This document shows positions 22,176 through 30,511 of a DNA stretch of 45,635 nucleotides, in pieces. Made by a program: the position numbers and the translations under genes. Under the pieces are notes generated by a model. The model worked only from the letters and a program-made list of their open reading frames with translations, was not told where the DNA came from and did no database searches. The stretch is from Phycisphaerae bacterium. GTDB lineage: Bacteria; Planctomycetota; Phycisphaerae; Sedimentisphaerales; Anaerobacaceae. The stretch spans positions 1 through 45,635 of the forward strand of contig JAGOLX010000049.1 of NCBI GenBank assembly GCA_017993835.1. The letters run 5' to 3'. Numbering within the stretch: position 1 is the stretch's first letter; each line of letters starts with the position of its first letter.

Positions 22176-22727
22176 TTAGAGCGAGCGACGCCGACGGAGC
22201 CAGCCGACCAGGCCGGTGCCGAGCGTGCCCAGCAGGACCGCGCCGGGGACCGGCACGGCCGGGCACTCCATGGCCTTGAAGGCCACGGTGCCGTCCGGAT
22301 ACACTTCGCCTGAGTCCTGCAACGGGATGTGAATATCCCGGATTCTGATCGAGTGCGAGCCCGCCGCGAAGGTGATCACGCCGGACGAGAAGTACCCGCT
22401 GGCCAGGGCCGCATCCGGGTCGGTTTCGTACGGCGGCGCCGTCTTGGAGCCGGCAACGCCCAAGTCCGACCAGTCCAGCATATCCGGCGTGGTCAGAACC
22501 AGGCTGCCGGAGTCGTACACCTCGAACTGGTCACTGACGACATACAGATCGGTGATCGTGAATTTCACCGCAGAGCTGGACGTCCAGTCCCACTGTCCAG
22601 TGAAGTAATCCCCCTCGCTCATGACCTGGTCCAGAATCACCCACGTGCCGTCCAACGGCATGGGACTGGCCGAAACCGTGCCAGCCGCAGCCAGCGCCAA
22701 CGTCAAGCATACGATTGCTCTCTTCAT
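22176..22727 (-). CDS. Exported protein with C-terminal sorting tail (VPVPG type)
   Basis: A 183-residue protein. The ATG at 22727 lies seven bases after GGAG (the upstream GTG/ATG at 22733 overlaps that RBS). Signal peptide 1-22, ending TVSAS. The mature part is a short beta-sandwich-like domain: GTWVILDQVMSEGDYFTGQW, FEVYDSGSLVLTTPDML, GSHSIRIRDIHIPLQDSG. The last pattern is typical of planctomycete proteins in which the DxH part follows a beta-strand pair. The tail is VPVPGAVLLGTLGTGLVGWL and RRRRSL. Its 3' end and terminator closely match those of the gene to its left, which suggests a shared tail module. Function unknown. Confidence 0.85.
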   Translation of the reverse strand: MKRAIVCLTLALAAAGTVSASPMPLDGTWVILDQVMSEGDYFTGQWDWTSSSAVKFTITDLYVVSDQFEVYDSGSLVLTTPDMLDWSDLGVAGSKTAPPYETDPDAALASGYFSSGVITFAAGSHSIRIRDIHIPLQDSGEVYPDGTVAFKAMECPAVPVPGAVLLGTLGTGLVGWLRRRRSL

Positions 22728-23140
22728 TACCAATCTCCTCTGACAAAACCCGTTTGTTCATCTCCGGCGGACACGTGTCCGTCCGGATGTACAGTCAGCG
22801 CACCATGTCCAGAGACCCACAACGGAACCCCACTGCGGGAACACCGCCCTCTACCCCTCGCGTCCTCGCGAAACTCGTGTATAGGACATTACTGTACCAG
22901 AAATACCAACAAGTGTCAAGAGCGAGCTCGTGGAACCCATCTGCAGACAGCCAAAGACCGATAAAGGGGGCACTGCACATCCCCCACGTCGCCAGCACGT
23001 TGGTTTCATTTGATTTTTTTGTGGAGATGCGCATCATGACAGATGAGGGCAGCGCATGGCGCCTCTGCTTTCGCAGGGCGGCCCGACAGCGCACAGGCAG
23101 GGGGCTGTACGAAGGCTAACGATGTGAGAAAGGAGTGCGG
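22728..23140. other. Intergenic region with one clear promoter
   Basis: About 410 bp between divergent genes. It holds the promoter of the leftward gene (22891-22919). For the rightward zinc-ribbon gene I see only the RBS and no convincing promoter. Confidence 0.6.
22891..22919 (-). promoter_or_regulatory. Promoter of the gene at 22176-22727
   Basis: Minus strand: TTGACA (22914-22919), a 17-bp spacer, TACAGT (22891-22896). It gives a leader of about 155 nt. Confidence 0.7.
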
Positions 23141-23686
23141 ATGGACCGGATCGATCCGAGACACGAGCAGACGCGCAGGACCCTGCGGCGGGTCGGGGTC
23201 TCGCTGATGGTTGTCGGCGGAGGCCTGTTTGCGATTGGGACCGCCAGCTTCTTCCTGTCTATTGGCGGGATGGAGCCGCCCCGTTATTTCTGGTGTGCAT
23301 TCGTCGGGATGCCCGTCGGATTCGCAGGAGTGGTCCTGGCCCACTACGGGTTCATGGGCTCGATCATGAGGTACGCAGCCGGAGAGATGGCCCCCGTCGG
23401 GAAGGACACGTTCAACTACATGGCTCATGGCACGAAGGACGGGGTCAAGACCGTCGCCTCCGCGATCGGCGAGGGCCTGCGGGCCGGCACGCCGGCGCCC
23501 GGCGGCGAAGTGCAGATTCGTTGTCACAAGTGCAATCACGCCAACACAGCGGAGTCGAAGTTCTGCGGCGCGTGCGGCGCTTCGCTCGGGAAGACGAAGC
23601 CGTGTCCGGCGTGCCATGAGTTGAACGACCCCGACGCACAATTCTGCGACAACTGCGGCCGACCGATGAGCACGCCGGGAGCATAG
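23141..23686 (+). CDS. Membrane protein with two C-terminal zinc ribbons
   Basis: A 181-residue protein. The ATG at 23141 follows AAAGGAG. Two hydrophobic segments (about 20-42 and 50-76) are followed by a Gly-rich linker (GEGLRAGTPAPGGE). Then come two CxxC...CxxC ribbons: CHKCNHANTAESKFCGACG and CPACHELNDPDAQFCDNCG. The arrangement is the double-zinc-ribbon (DZANK-like) type, which usually mediates protein or membrane-complex interactions. The ribbons would face the cytoplasm if both helices form one hairpin. The zinc-ribbon gene at 24515 has a single ribbon at the opposite end of the chain. Confidence 0.85.
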   Translation: MDRIDPRHEQTRRTLRRVGVSLMVVGGGLFAIGTASFFLSIGGMEPPRYFWCAFVGMPVGFAGVVLAHYGFMGSIMRYAAGEMAPVGKDTFNYMAHGTKDGVKTVASAIGEGLRAGTPAPGGEVQIRCHKCNHANTAESKFCGACGASLGKTKPCPACHELNDPDAQFCDNCGRPMSTPGA

Positions 23687-23835
23687 AGTCCCTCGCCACA
23701 CAGACACCGGTGGGCGTGGACAAGACCTGCCGAACCATGGCGTTGGGCTGCCCGAGTCGGTATGATGGGATCGAGGCGGGGCACGCGCCGGGTGCGGCCC
23801 CCCATCGTGCAGCCTGTTACTGGAGGATTCCTGCA

Positions 23836-24399
23836 ATGGCAAAGCGTGTAGACAGCAAGAGCGTGCTGCTCGGCGTCGTGTTGGGCGGCGCCCTGTGCGT
23901 ACTGATCGGTGCAGCGGCAAGCCCCTCGAACGGGCCCGTCGGGCGTTTTGAGATCGCATGCACGCAGAATGGAGCTTACCTGGTCGACACGACCACCGGC
24001 CAGGTCTGGCACAACAGCGAACGGGGGTTTCGTTCGCCCAAACCTCCGACCGGGAGTGCATCGGAGAAGCCGGTTGCGGGACACCTGTCGGAACCGGCGG
24101 CGCCCGTCGTCCAAGACCGCAGGACCGAGCCTCGCATCCGGACAGGCTCGGCCGGATTCGTCGGAGCGTGGGTCCTGACCCATCCGACCGAGGGCCAGCT
24201 CGGCATTCGGATCGAGCCGGAGGGACGGGCCGTCCTCACCGAGGGCAACAAGAGCTGGGAAGGGAAGTGGCGGATCGAGGGCAGCCAGATCACCATCACC
24301 ACCGAGCAGGAAACCGTCACCGCTCAGCTCGACGACCAGGACCGGCTCCTGGTGAAGGAAGGCGACGGCGAACCGATTGCGTTCAAACGGGCCCAATGA
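23836..24399 (+). CDS. Single-pass membrane-anchored protein of unknown function
   Basis: A 187-residue protein. The ATG at 23836 follows GGAGG. One N-terminal hydrophobic segment (about 10-28) is followed by RFEIACTQNGAYLVDTTTGQ and VWHNSE, a small beta motif often seen once in planctomycete exported proteins. A Pro-rich linker (about 58-100) leads to a compact C-terminal beta domain (GAWVLTHPTEGQLGIRIEPE, WEGKWRIEGSQITITTEQET), which looks like a lipocalin-like or 'extracellular stress' beta fold. No catalytic motif. Between two zinc-ribbon membrane genes, in the same direction. Confidence 0.7.
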   Translation: MAKRVDSKSVLLGVVLGGALCVLIGAAASPSNGPVGRFEIACTQNGAYLVDTTTGQVWHNSERGFRSPKPPTGSASEKPVAGHLSEPAAPVVQDRRTEPRIRTGSAGFVGAWVLTHPTEGQLGIRIEPEGRAVLTEGNKSWEGKWRIEGSQITITTEQETVTAQLDDQDRLLVKEGDGEPIAFKRAQ

Positions 24400-24418
24400 C
24401 CGATTGTGAATTGCATTT

Positions 24419-24482
24419 GTAGGGTGCGTATCACGCGCCATTCGACCCTCACATTCGAGGCGAAATGGCGTGTGATGCGTGA
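24419..24482. repeat. Inverted repeat GGGTGCGTATCACGCGCC/GGCGTGTGATGCG
   Basis: ATCACGCGCCATTTCG-like arms: GCGTATCACGCGCCATT on the left and AATGGCGTGTGATGCG on the right, separated by about 23 bp. It may be a hairpin or a MITE-like remnant. A similar hairpin is at 30168-30235. Confidence 0.65.
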
Positions 24483-24514
24483 TCCTGCGAGATCGAGATG
24501 GGAGGTCCGAAACA

Positions 24515-24865
24515 ATGGCTGAGAGCGACGATGCCAGGATGGAGGAGGATGGGAACCAGGAGCCGCCGACCCCGTTGTGTTTACGCTGTCTGCGGCCCGT
24601 GGCCTCTGTCCACCACTATTGCCCACACTGCGGTGAAGCGACGGGACGATTCACAACCTATCTGCCCTTCGAGCGGATTCCCTGGGAGACGCGGATCTGG
24701 GGTCAGATGTGGCGGCAACTCTGGTCGCGCGAGGTGTCGATCCCGGGCCGCCTGTTGCGGCTGTTCATGATCGTCTGGGCTGCCCCCATATTGCTGATTG
24801 GCCTGCTATTCCGTCGCCAGCGTGAGCCGGACCGAAAGGAGCCCGACAAAACGGCACAGGAATGA
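24515..24865 (+). CDS. Small zinc-ribbon membrane protein
   Basis: A 116-residue protein. The ATG at 24515 follows GGGAGG. The N-terminal zinc ribbon CLRCLRPVASVHHYCPHCG (about 22-40) is followed by an amphipathic region (WETRIWGQMWRQLWSREVS) and one transmembrane helix (about 80-100, LFMIVWAAPILLIGLLF), with a charged tail. Unrecognised beyond the ribbon. It could partner the double-ribbon protein at 23141. The gap after it (24866-25116) holds only the promoter of the next gene. Confidence 0.7.
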   Translation: MAESDDARMEEDGNQEPPTPLCLRCLRPVASVHHYCPHCGEATGRFTTYLPFERIPWETRIWGQMWRQLWSREVSIPGRLLRLFMIVWAAPILLIGLLFRRQREPDRKEPDKTAQE

Positions 24866-24938
24866 CAGGGTCGATTCCCAAGGTAGGGAGAATCTACCTA
24901 CAAACACGAATCGCATCTGCAGCCCCATCCCCTCTGTA

Positions 24939-24967
24939 TTGACAATCGGGGTGGATAATGGTATCTT
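24939..24967 (+). promoter_or_regulatory. Promoter of the sorting-tail gene at 25117
   Basis: TTGACA (24939-24944), a 17-bp spacer, TATCTT (24962-24967). It leaves a leader of about 145 nt with GC-rich hairpins that I could not match to a known riboswitch. Confidence 0.65.
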
Positions 24968-25116
24968 TAGAAAATGGAGGAGCAGGCTGACTGTATAGAG
25001 ACGGTCGCCTTCGGCGGCAAGGGAGGCAGGTTCGCAAATATACGCCGAGTTGGAAGGTGGCTCCATGGCGTGGATCTTCAATCGGTAGCTGGTCTGATTC
25101 GTGGAGGGTCGAGAAG

Positions 25117-25851
25117 ATGGCTGTGTCTGTTCGATCACGTATTCAGCAGGGATTCGTGTTGGGTTGTGTTGTTCTTGGGCTCGTCTCCACCGCCTGGGGC
25201 AGTCCCGTGTGGGTCCAGGTCACCGGAGAAGTAACGCAGTCGGACTTCGCGACCATCGCTGTTGGGAGCCCAGTTACGGGCTTCTACACCTACGATGACC
25301 ATGCCGGGACGCTGCCGGGGTCCGGCGACAATCCCGTCTGGTACGAAGCGGTCTCGGTAGGTCTGACCTTTGTTGGCGGCTCTTCGATACAGACAGACTT
25401 GGTCGCGATCATGGTCAACGACAACAGCGGTGGTTCAGGAACGGTTGACGAATATGCCGTGGATTTCAGCGCCGTACCCGGCGGAGGCACATGGACCGGA
25501 GCGTTCGTCGGACCGGACTGGACCACCCTCCGCGGATCGATCGTCCGACACGATTTGGATGGAGACGCTTGGGACGGTGTGGCCCTGCCGGACCCCGAAA
25601 CGGTCCTGGGTCTGCTGAGCAAGGACAGCAGTTGGGTGGAGTTCTACAACTACAACGCGCCCGACTACACCAATCGCTACCAGTACATCCGTCTCCTGGT
25701 GACGGATCTGTCGGTCGTTTCCGCACCGGTGCCCGTGCCCGGCGCCCTGGCGCTCGGGGCCATCGGCGCAGGCTGCTGCCGTTGGCTGCTCAGACGCAAG
25801 ACGATGCAACAGACACCTGGCAACTCACCGGCTCCCACCTGTACCGTGTAG
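25117..25851 (+). CDS. Exported protein with C-terminal sorting tail (VPVPG type)
   Basis: A 244-residue protein. The ATG at 25117 follows GGAGGG. Signal peptide about 1-28 (ends TAWGS). The mature part opens VWVQVTGEVTQSDFATIAVG, then SPVTGFYTYDDHAGTLPGSG, the beta-rich start typical of many secreted planctomycete 'PEP-CTERM' proteins, including those in which the fold reads like a calcium-binding beta sandwich. The tail is VPVPGALALGAIGAGCCRWL and LRRKT, followed by 13 further residues, longer than usual after the basic cluster. Its stop lies 2 bp from the stop of the convergent subtilase gene. Confidence 0.8.
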   Translation: MAVSVRSRIQQGFVLGCVVLGLVSTAWGSPVWVQVTGEVTQSDFATIAVGSPVTGFYTYDDHAGTLPGSGDNPVWYEAVSVGLTFVGGSSIQTDLVAIMVNDNSGGSGTVDEYAVDFSAVPGGGTWTGAFVGPDWTTLRGSIVRHDLDGDAWDGVALPDPETVLGLLSKDSSWVEFYNYNAPDYTNRYQYIRLLVTDLSVVSAPVPVPGALALGAIGAGCCRWLLRRKTMQQTPGNSPAPTCTV

Positions 25852-25853
25852 TG

Positions 25854-27656
25854 TTATGGTTGGGGAACCACGATCGATCCCGTGTCGGTTGCGTCTCCAT
25901 AAGTGGCATCGGCCTTGAATTCGACCGACCGGATTTTCTTGCCGATGTTGCCGGAGTTGAACACGCAAGTACCGCTGGCATCGGTTTGTTTGCTGGCGAA
26001 AATGCCGAGTTCCACCCAGTTCCCTTCGACAGTGGCGCCCTCCACCGCCTTGCCGTCTCCGTCTGTGACCTTTGCCGTGACCGTCGCTGTCCACTTCTGC
26101 GAATTGACCCGGGACGCAGTGTAGGCCAGGGTCAGGGCGATTGTGCCGGCGCTGGCGGGATCACTGACGCTTATGCTCTTGCTGAGGGTGCCAGTGGCGC
26201 CCTCATTGTCCGTGACCGTGAGCGTTACAGTGTATGTGCCTGCGGCCGCATACGTGTGGGTGATGGTGAGTCCATTGCCACTCACACCGTCGCCAAGAAC
26301 CCAGGCATAGATGACGATGGACCCGTCGGAATCCCACGAGTCGGAGGCATCGAAGGTGACCTTCAGGCCATCCACAGCGAACGTGAACGTAGCGGTCGGG
26401 GGCATGTTGCCGCTGGAACCAGCCGGGTAGATCGAATACCCAAGGTCCTCCAGACAAGTGTCGGGATCATTCCATACGGACAAGCCGTTCTCACTGTGCT
26501 GTGCGACGCCAATGAGGGAACCGGATTTCGCAATGTCCAACGCAAGCAAACCTGCCGCGTGCGGCGCCGCCATGCTGGTCCCGCTCATCGTGGCCATGCC
26601 GCCGCCCATATAGGTCGAGAGGATGTCCACACCGGGCAGGAGATACGCAATCGCGCCTTGGGCGCTATAGTTGCTGAAGGTGGCGAAGGAGTCGTCCGGC
26701 CCGTAGCTGGTCGGGCCACCGGCGCCGCCTGGTTTTCCATCGGAATCTGCCATGGCTGAGATGGTCAGGACGTTCCCGAGAACGCCGCCGTAGGCAGCAG
26801 GGATGTAGTCGTCACCGCCGCCGTACTCGCCGTCGGGACCGTAAACATCGGCATGGCTGTTGCCCGCGGAAACCGAGAAGGTCACAGGACACTTGCTCAT
26901 AGCTTCATAGAGCAATGTGCTCGTCCCCTGCCCGCCAAGGCTCATGTTGGCCACTCGGATGGGAGGATTGAACTCGAGCGCATGAAGCGTCACCCACTCG
27001 ATGCCCTCGGCGATGGCCGACAGGCTGCCCGAGCCCTGGGAATTGAGCACTTTCACGGCGTAGAGCCGAGCGCCCGGGGCCACTCCGACCACACCTATGT
27101 CGTTGTTCATGGCCGCGGCGATGCCGGCGCAGTGCGTACCATGGCCGTTGTCATCATCGAAGGTGCTGTCCGACCTCAGTCTGAATCCCTGCGTGTAGTA
27201 GTGGATGCCATTGACCGGGTCCACGTTCAGGTCAGGATGGTCCAGGTCGATGCCGGTGTCGATGATGGCGATCCCGACGCCGCTGCACGTAATGCCCGCG
27301 GCGCTGACTCCCTCGGCATCGATTCGATTCACGCCGGTCGGGACTTCCTGGGCACAGGTGTGGAACACGAGATCATACTCGACGTCAACGACGCCGCGCT
27401 GCGTCCGCAGGTTGGCGACCGCAATCCCGGGCGGCACCTGGATGCAAAACGCATTCACCGTATTGTAGACGTAGGTGAGCGTGCCCCCGGTGGCTTGGAC
27501 AGCGGCCTGGCCTACGGCAAAAGCATCCTCGGAATCATCGACGTGGCAGATGAAGCTGCCCGGTATGAATGTGCCGGCGGGTGGTTCGGCCCAGGCAGTC
27601 GGGAGAACCGACAACAGGACAGCCAGCACAACTCCTGAAAACATTCTCTGAGACAT
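25854..27656 (-). CDS. Secreted subtilisin-like S8 serine peptidase with PKD and Ig-like domains
   Basis: A 600-residue secreted protease. The ATG at 27656 follows GGAGGTG. Signal peptide 1-23 (ends TAWAE). A propeptide-like region (about 30-98, I9-inhibitor-like) precedes the S8 domain (about 100-410). Its full triad is visible: Asp133 in AIIDTGIDLDHPD, His172 in NGHGTHCAGIA and Ser361 in SGTSMAAPHAAG, with the oxyanion Asn266 in SAGNSH. A PKD domain follows (about 418-498, ATFTFAVDGLKVTFDASDS, YTVTLTVTDNEG). Last is an invasin/Big-like domain (about 505-600, WTATVTAKVTDGDGKAVEGA). No sorting tail is present, so it is probably released or held by its PKD/Ig domains. All active-site residues are intact. 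Confidence 0.95.
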   Translation of the reverse strand: MSQRMFSGVVLAVLLSVLPTAWAEPPAGTFIPGSFICHVDDSEDAFAVGQAAVQATGGTLTYVYNTVNAFCIQVPPGIAVANLRTQRGVVDVEYDLVFHTCAQEVPTGVNRIDAEGVSAAGITCSGVGIAIIDTGIDLDHPDLNVDPVNGIHYYTQGFRLRSDSTFDDDNGHGTHCAGIAAAMNNDIGVVGVAPGARLYAVKVLNSQGSGSLSAIAEGIEWVTLHALEFNPPIRVANMSLGGQGTSTLLYEAMSKCPVTFSVSAGNSHADVYGPDGEYGGGDDYIPAAYGGVLGNVLTISAMADSDGKPGGAGGPTSYGPDDSFATFSNYSAQGAIAYLLPGVDILSTYMGGGMATMSGTSMAAPHAAGLLALDIAKSGSLIGVAQHSENGLSVWNDPDTCLEDLGYSIYPAGSSGNMPPTATFTFAVDGLKVTFDASDSWDSDGSIVIYAWVLGDGVSGNGLTITHTYAAAGTYTVTLTVTDNEGATGTLSKSISVSDPASAGTIALTLAYTASRVNSQKWTATVTAKVTDGDGKAVEGATVEGNWVELGIFASKQTDASGTCVFNSGNIGKKIRSVEFKADATYGDATDTGSIVVPQP

Positions 27657-27746
27657 GGTGCACCTCCAAAGAAGAGCTTCTGTTCAGTCTCATGACTACA
27701 GCAGTAGAACCGCGATGCGAGAGAACATCCTGGCCCTCCATTCAAT

Positions 27747-27775
27747 ACTATATCGGCCACTCGACGCCCTGTCCA
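27747..27775 (-). promoter_or_regulatory. Promoter of the subtilase gene
   Basis: Minus strand: TGGACA (27770-27775), a 17-bp spacer, TATAGT (27747-27752). It lies about 90 bp before the start codon. Confidence 0.6.
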
Positions 27776-27938
27776 TGCACTTTTTGCACCAGTGCAGACA
27801 ATTCCTGCATATGGGTGAGGCAAGGTCCTCGCTTCTGAGCTTGCACCGAGCGGCGTTCTCGCGATGATGGTGCCTGCCGACTCACTGTGGGCATGTATGG
27901 GTTGCGTTCAGCGATGGTCCTCCTGGAAAGGCGATGCC

Positions 27939-28664
27939 ATGAGCAACGTTGGCGACGAGTTTCAGCAACAGACGAAGTACCGGCCCGACACGATGAACAG
28001 CGAGGGATTGCAGTGGAAGCTGCGGCCGGACGCGTACAAGATCTATCCGGACAGCGTCAAGGTCGTGCTGCCGACGTTCGATCCGAGCCAACCGATGGCG
28101 CTGGACGAGGTGCTGCGCAGGCGAAAGAGCGTCCGCGACTACCTGCCGACGCCCTTGTCGCTCGGGCAACTGAGCTACCTGCTCTGGGCGTCGACAGGGG
28201 TCCAGCGTGCGGAACAGGGTTTCGAGTTCCGCACGGCGCCCTCGGCCGGGGCGCTGTACCCGATCGAGACATACGTCGTCGCCAACGAAGTCCGCGATCT
28301 GGAGCCGGGCGTGTATCACTACGGCATCCGAAACCACGAGCTGGAGCGAATCAGGACAGGCGACGTTCGCCGACAGGTCGCGGCGACAGCTCTCGGCCAG
28401 GCGATGTGCGCCACCGCCGCGGCGGTCTTCGCCTGGACGGCCGTTTTCGCTCGCTGCAAATGGAAGTACGGTCAGCGGGCCTACCGGTACGTCTACCTGG
28501 ACGCGGGGCACATCGCGGAGAACTTCGCCCTCGCGGCGGTGAGTCTGAACCTGGGCACGTGCCAGGTCGGCGCCCTGTTCGACGACGAGGTGAATGCGCT
28601 GATCGACGTGGACGGCATGGGGGAAAGCGTCGTCTACATGTCGGTCGTCGGCATCCCGGCGTAG
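27939..28664 (+). CDS. SagB/ThcOx-family nitroreductase-like flavoenzyme
   Basis: A 241-residue probable FMN-dependent oxidoreductase. The start at 27939 (MSNVGDEFQQQTKYR) follows GGAAAGG. The ALDEVLRRRKSVRDYLPTPL segment (about 54-73) and SAGALYPIETYVVANEV (about 103-119) carry FMN-binding Arg and Ser positions of the SagB type. YVYLDAGHIAENFALAAVSL and LGTCQVGALFDDEVNALID are the C-terminal half of the fold. Family members oxidise thiazoline or oxazoline rings in peptides or reduce nitro groups and quinones. No YcaO, LanB or precursor peptide gene is nearby, so a RiPP role is not supported. It is followed by the DUF4186 gene after 6 bp. Confidence 0.88.
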   Translation: MSNVGDEFQQQTKYRPDTMNSEGLQWKLRPDAYKIYPDSVKVVLPTFDPSQPMALDEVLRRRKSVRDYLPTPLSLGQLSYLLWASTGVQRAEQGFEFRTAPSAGALYPIETYVVANEVRDLEPGVYHYGIRNHELERIRTGDVRRQVAATALGQAMCATAAAVFAWTAVFARCKWKYGQRAYRYVYLDAGHIAENFALAAVSLNLGTCQVGALFDDEVNALIDVDGMGESVVYMSVVGIPA

Positions 28665-28670
28665 ACCACC

Positions 28671-29027
28671 ATGCGCGATCTGGATGAGTTGTTCGAGGCA
28701 CTGAAGCGGTCCGAGTTCCGCAGTCGGTTCCGACTGGGCGGCCGGGAGGCGGCGTACCTCCAACAGAAGGGACTGGAGACCGTGCTCACCCATGCGAAGG
28801 ACTTCATCGAGCAGCGTCTGGCGCCCGCGGAACCCGCCAACGACGGCCAGCAGACCCCCATGCGAAACCACCCAGTCTTCGTTGCTCAGCACGCGACGGG
28901 GACCTGCTGTCGCGGCTGCCTGGAGAAATGGCACGCGATTCCTAAAGGTCACGCATTATCCGACCGAGAAGTGCAGTACGTGGTGGCCGTCATCAGACGA
29001 TGGCTCTGCGACCAGCAACGCGGATGA
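28671..29027 (+). CDS. DUF4186 family protein
   Basis: A 118-residue protein that matches the DUF4186 pattern throughout: SEFRSRFRLGGREAAYLQQK, HAKDFIEQRLAPAEPANDGQ, QTPMRNHPVFVAQHATGTCC, RGCLEKWHAIPKGHALSDRE. The invariant-looking His/Cys set (HPVFVAQHATGTCCRGC, KWH) suggests a metal site. Biochemical function unknown. It begins 6 bp after the nitroreductase stop, so the two are probably co-transcribed and perhaps functionally linked. Confidence 0.9.
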   Translation: MRDLDELFEALKRSEFRSRFRLGGREAAYLQQKGLETVLTHAKDFIEQRLAPAEPANDGQQTPMRNHPVFVAQHATGTCCRGCLEKWHAIPKGHALSDREVQYVVAVIRRWLCDQQRG

Positions 29028-29096
29028 CTTCCGTGGGAGAAGAGTCGCGGCTGCGTCCGGAAAAAACCGTTGCCGGCATAGAGCCACGGCACTATA

Positions 29097-29125
29097 TTGA
29101 CGGTCGCCGATTGGTCACGGATTAT
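29097..29125 (+). promoter_or_regulatory. Likely promoter of the PfkB kinase gene
   Basis: TTGACG (29097-29102), a 17-bp spacer, GATTAT (29120-29125), about 25 bp before the ATG. Confidence 0.5.
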
Positions 29126-29152
29126 CACGAATCGATGGCATGAGGATTGGAC

Positions 29153-30130
29153 ATGGCGGAACGGAAGCCGAAGATCGTCGTCGTCGGCAGCACGTACATC
29201 GACCTGGCGGTCAGGTGCTGCGACATCCCTTCGCCGGGGCGGATCGTCAGCGGCTCGTCGCTTGCGTGCGCCCTGGCCGGTCCTGGCCCGATCCAGGCGA
29301 TCCAGGCGGCTTTGTGCCGATGCGAGGTGTCCCTCATCAGCAAGGTCGGCGGCGATGCCTTCGCCCAGATGGCGCTCAAGGGTCTCGCGGAGTACAAAGT
29401 CGATACGGAGTACGTGTGCTTTGCGGAGTCCAAGGCCAGCGGCGTCGTCGTCACGCTGGTCAACAATGAGGGGGAGAACGCCATCTGCCACTACACCGGC
29501 GCCAACAGCGCCCTGCAGCCGGCGGATATCCTGCTGGCGGAGGAGCGGATCGCCCAGGCGGACATCTGCCTGATCCACGGGTGCCTGCCCCAAGAGGCCA
29601 TCGCAGCGGCCATCCACTGCGCGGGCCTCCACAGGACCCGCGTGATCCTGAACCCCGCTCGACCCATCGAGCAGACGGACCGGCTCGGTATGGAGCTGCC
29701 TTTGGAGTACTTCGCGGCGGATGTCCTGGTGGCCAATCTGGAGGAGGCTGCGGAGATCACCGACCAACAAGGCGCCGATATCCGCACCGCCAAGCTCATC
29801 GGCTCCGACCTGGTGGCCCGCGGCACGCACTGCGCGGTGATCACAATGGGCCGACGAGGCTGCGTCGTCGTGGACCGCAACAGCGCCGACCACATCCCCG
29901 GCTTCGCCGTGGATTGGGTGGATCGCACCGGTTGCGGAGACGCCTTCGCCGGAGCGCTGGCCGCCTACTGTGCAGCCAAATACGACCTGCGCGAGGCGGT
30001 CAAATTCGCCGGTGCCGCCGGGGCGCTGGTCTGCACCAAGTTCGGCGTCATCGAGGCCCTGCCCACCAAGGCCGAGATCATCCAACTGCTCCAGGACGAG
30101 GATATCAACCTGCTCAACCACGGGCAGTGA
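29153..30130 (+). CDS. PfkB-family carbohydrate kinase (ribokinase-like)
   Basis: A 325-residue sugar kinase. The ATG at 29153 follows GAGGA. VVGSTYIDLAVRC opens the Rossmann-like core and LSLACALAGPGPIQAIQAAL-like residues follow (GSSLACALAGPGPIQAIQAA at about 40-60, where most relatives have GGKGANQA). The C-terminal PfkB signature DRTGCGDAFAGALAAYCA (about 262-279) has the catalytic Asp in GCGD. ATP-dependent phosphorylation of a pentose, hexose or nucleoside is expected; the exact substrate is not readable. The PGPIQAIQAA variant of the sugar-binding motif means it is not a plain ribokinase. It has its own likely promoter (29097-29125), and is the last host-like gene before the structural arm. 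Confidence 0.9.
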   Translation: MAERKPKIVVVGSTYIDLAVRCCDIPSPGRIVSGSSLACALAGPGPIQAIQAALCRCEVSLISKVGGDAFAQMALKGLAEYKVDTEYVCFAESKASGVVVTLVNNEGENAICHYTGANSALQPADILLAEERIAQADICLIHGCLPQEAIAAAIHCAGLHRTRVILNPARPIEQTDRLGMELPLEYFAADVLVANLEEAAEITDQQGADIRTAKLIGSDLVARGTHCAVITMGRRGCVVVDRNSADHIPGFAVDWVDRTGCGDAFAGALAAYCAAKYDLREAVKFAGAAGALVCTKFGVIEALPTKAEIIQLLQDEDINLLNHGQ

Positions 30131-30167
30131 CCTTCGACCCGGACCTCACCCCAGAGACAGACCTCGT

Positions 30168-30235
30168 CGGGCGCGCATCACGCACCCTCTTTGGCTCATT
30201 CGGTAGCGGTTCCGGCGCGTGATACGCACCTCGAG
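30168..30235. repeat. Inverted repeat GGGCGCGCATCACGC/GGCGCGTGATACGC
   Basis: Two arms, GGCGCGCATCACGCACC and GGCGCGTGATACGCACC in inverted-like arrangement, with TCATTCGG between. It shares the GCGTATCACGCGCC core with 24419-24482. It may end the PfkB transcript. Confidence 0.5.
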
Positions 30236-30288
30236 AGATTCCCCCCTGCGCGTCGCCTTGATACCCCTGAACAGCACTGGGAATAGCA

Positions 30289-30419
30289 CAATTCGTGCAA
30301 CATCTGAAAACCGAAAACGCCCCCGACGCACAATTTTTTTTATTCCCTGTCCCTGCTGAACTTACCGCGTTTTTAACCCTCAGCAAAACACAGAATTTTC
30401 GACCAATTCGTGCAACATC
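30289..30419. repeat. Direct repeat, 16 bp, 115 bp apart
   Basis: CAATTCGTGCAACATC at 30289-30304 and 30404-30419, identical. They flank a 99-bp AT-rich segment immediately before the portal gene. They could be regulator sites, iterons or the footprint of an insertion. No third copy was found in the window. Confidence 0.7.
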
Positions 30420-30511
30420 GGGCAAGGGTAGAGGGACGCGTCAATGCGAGCGACCCGGAAATGAAGTGAAAGACGACGACGAAAAGCGACAGTCGGAAAG
30501 GACAACGGGAC

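Larger units (their letters stand above)
30131..30511. other. AT-rich junction between host-like island and structural arm
   Basis: About 380 bp with no gene. It holds the inverted repeat at 30168-30235 and a 16-bp direct repeat CAATTCGTGCAACATC at 30289-30304 and 30404-30419. Between the direct repeats lies an AT-rich segment with a T8 run, unlike its surroundings. Confidence 0.7.

Noticed and set aside
24968-25116. Riboswitch in the leader of the gene at 25117
   Set aside because: GC-rich hairpins, but none of the conserved cores I know (e.g. c-di-GMP, cobalamin) could be aligned.
27939-28664. RiPP cluster around the SagB-type enzyme
   Set aside because: No YcaO, E1-like or precursor peptide gene in the neighbourhood.
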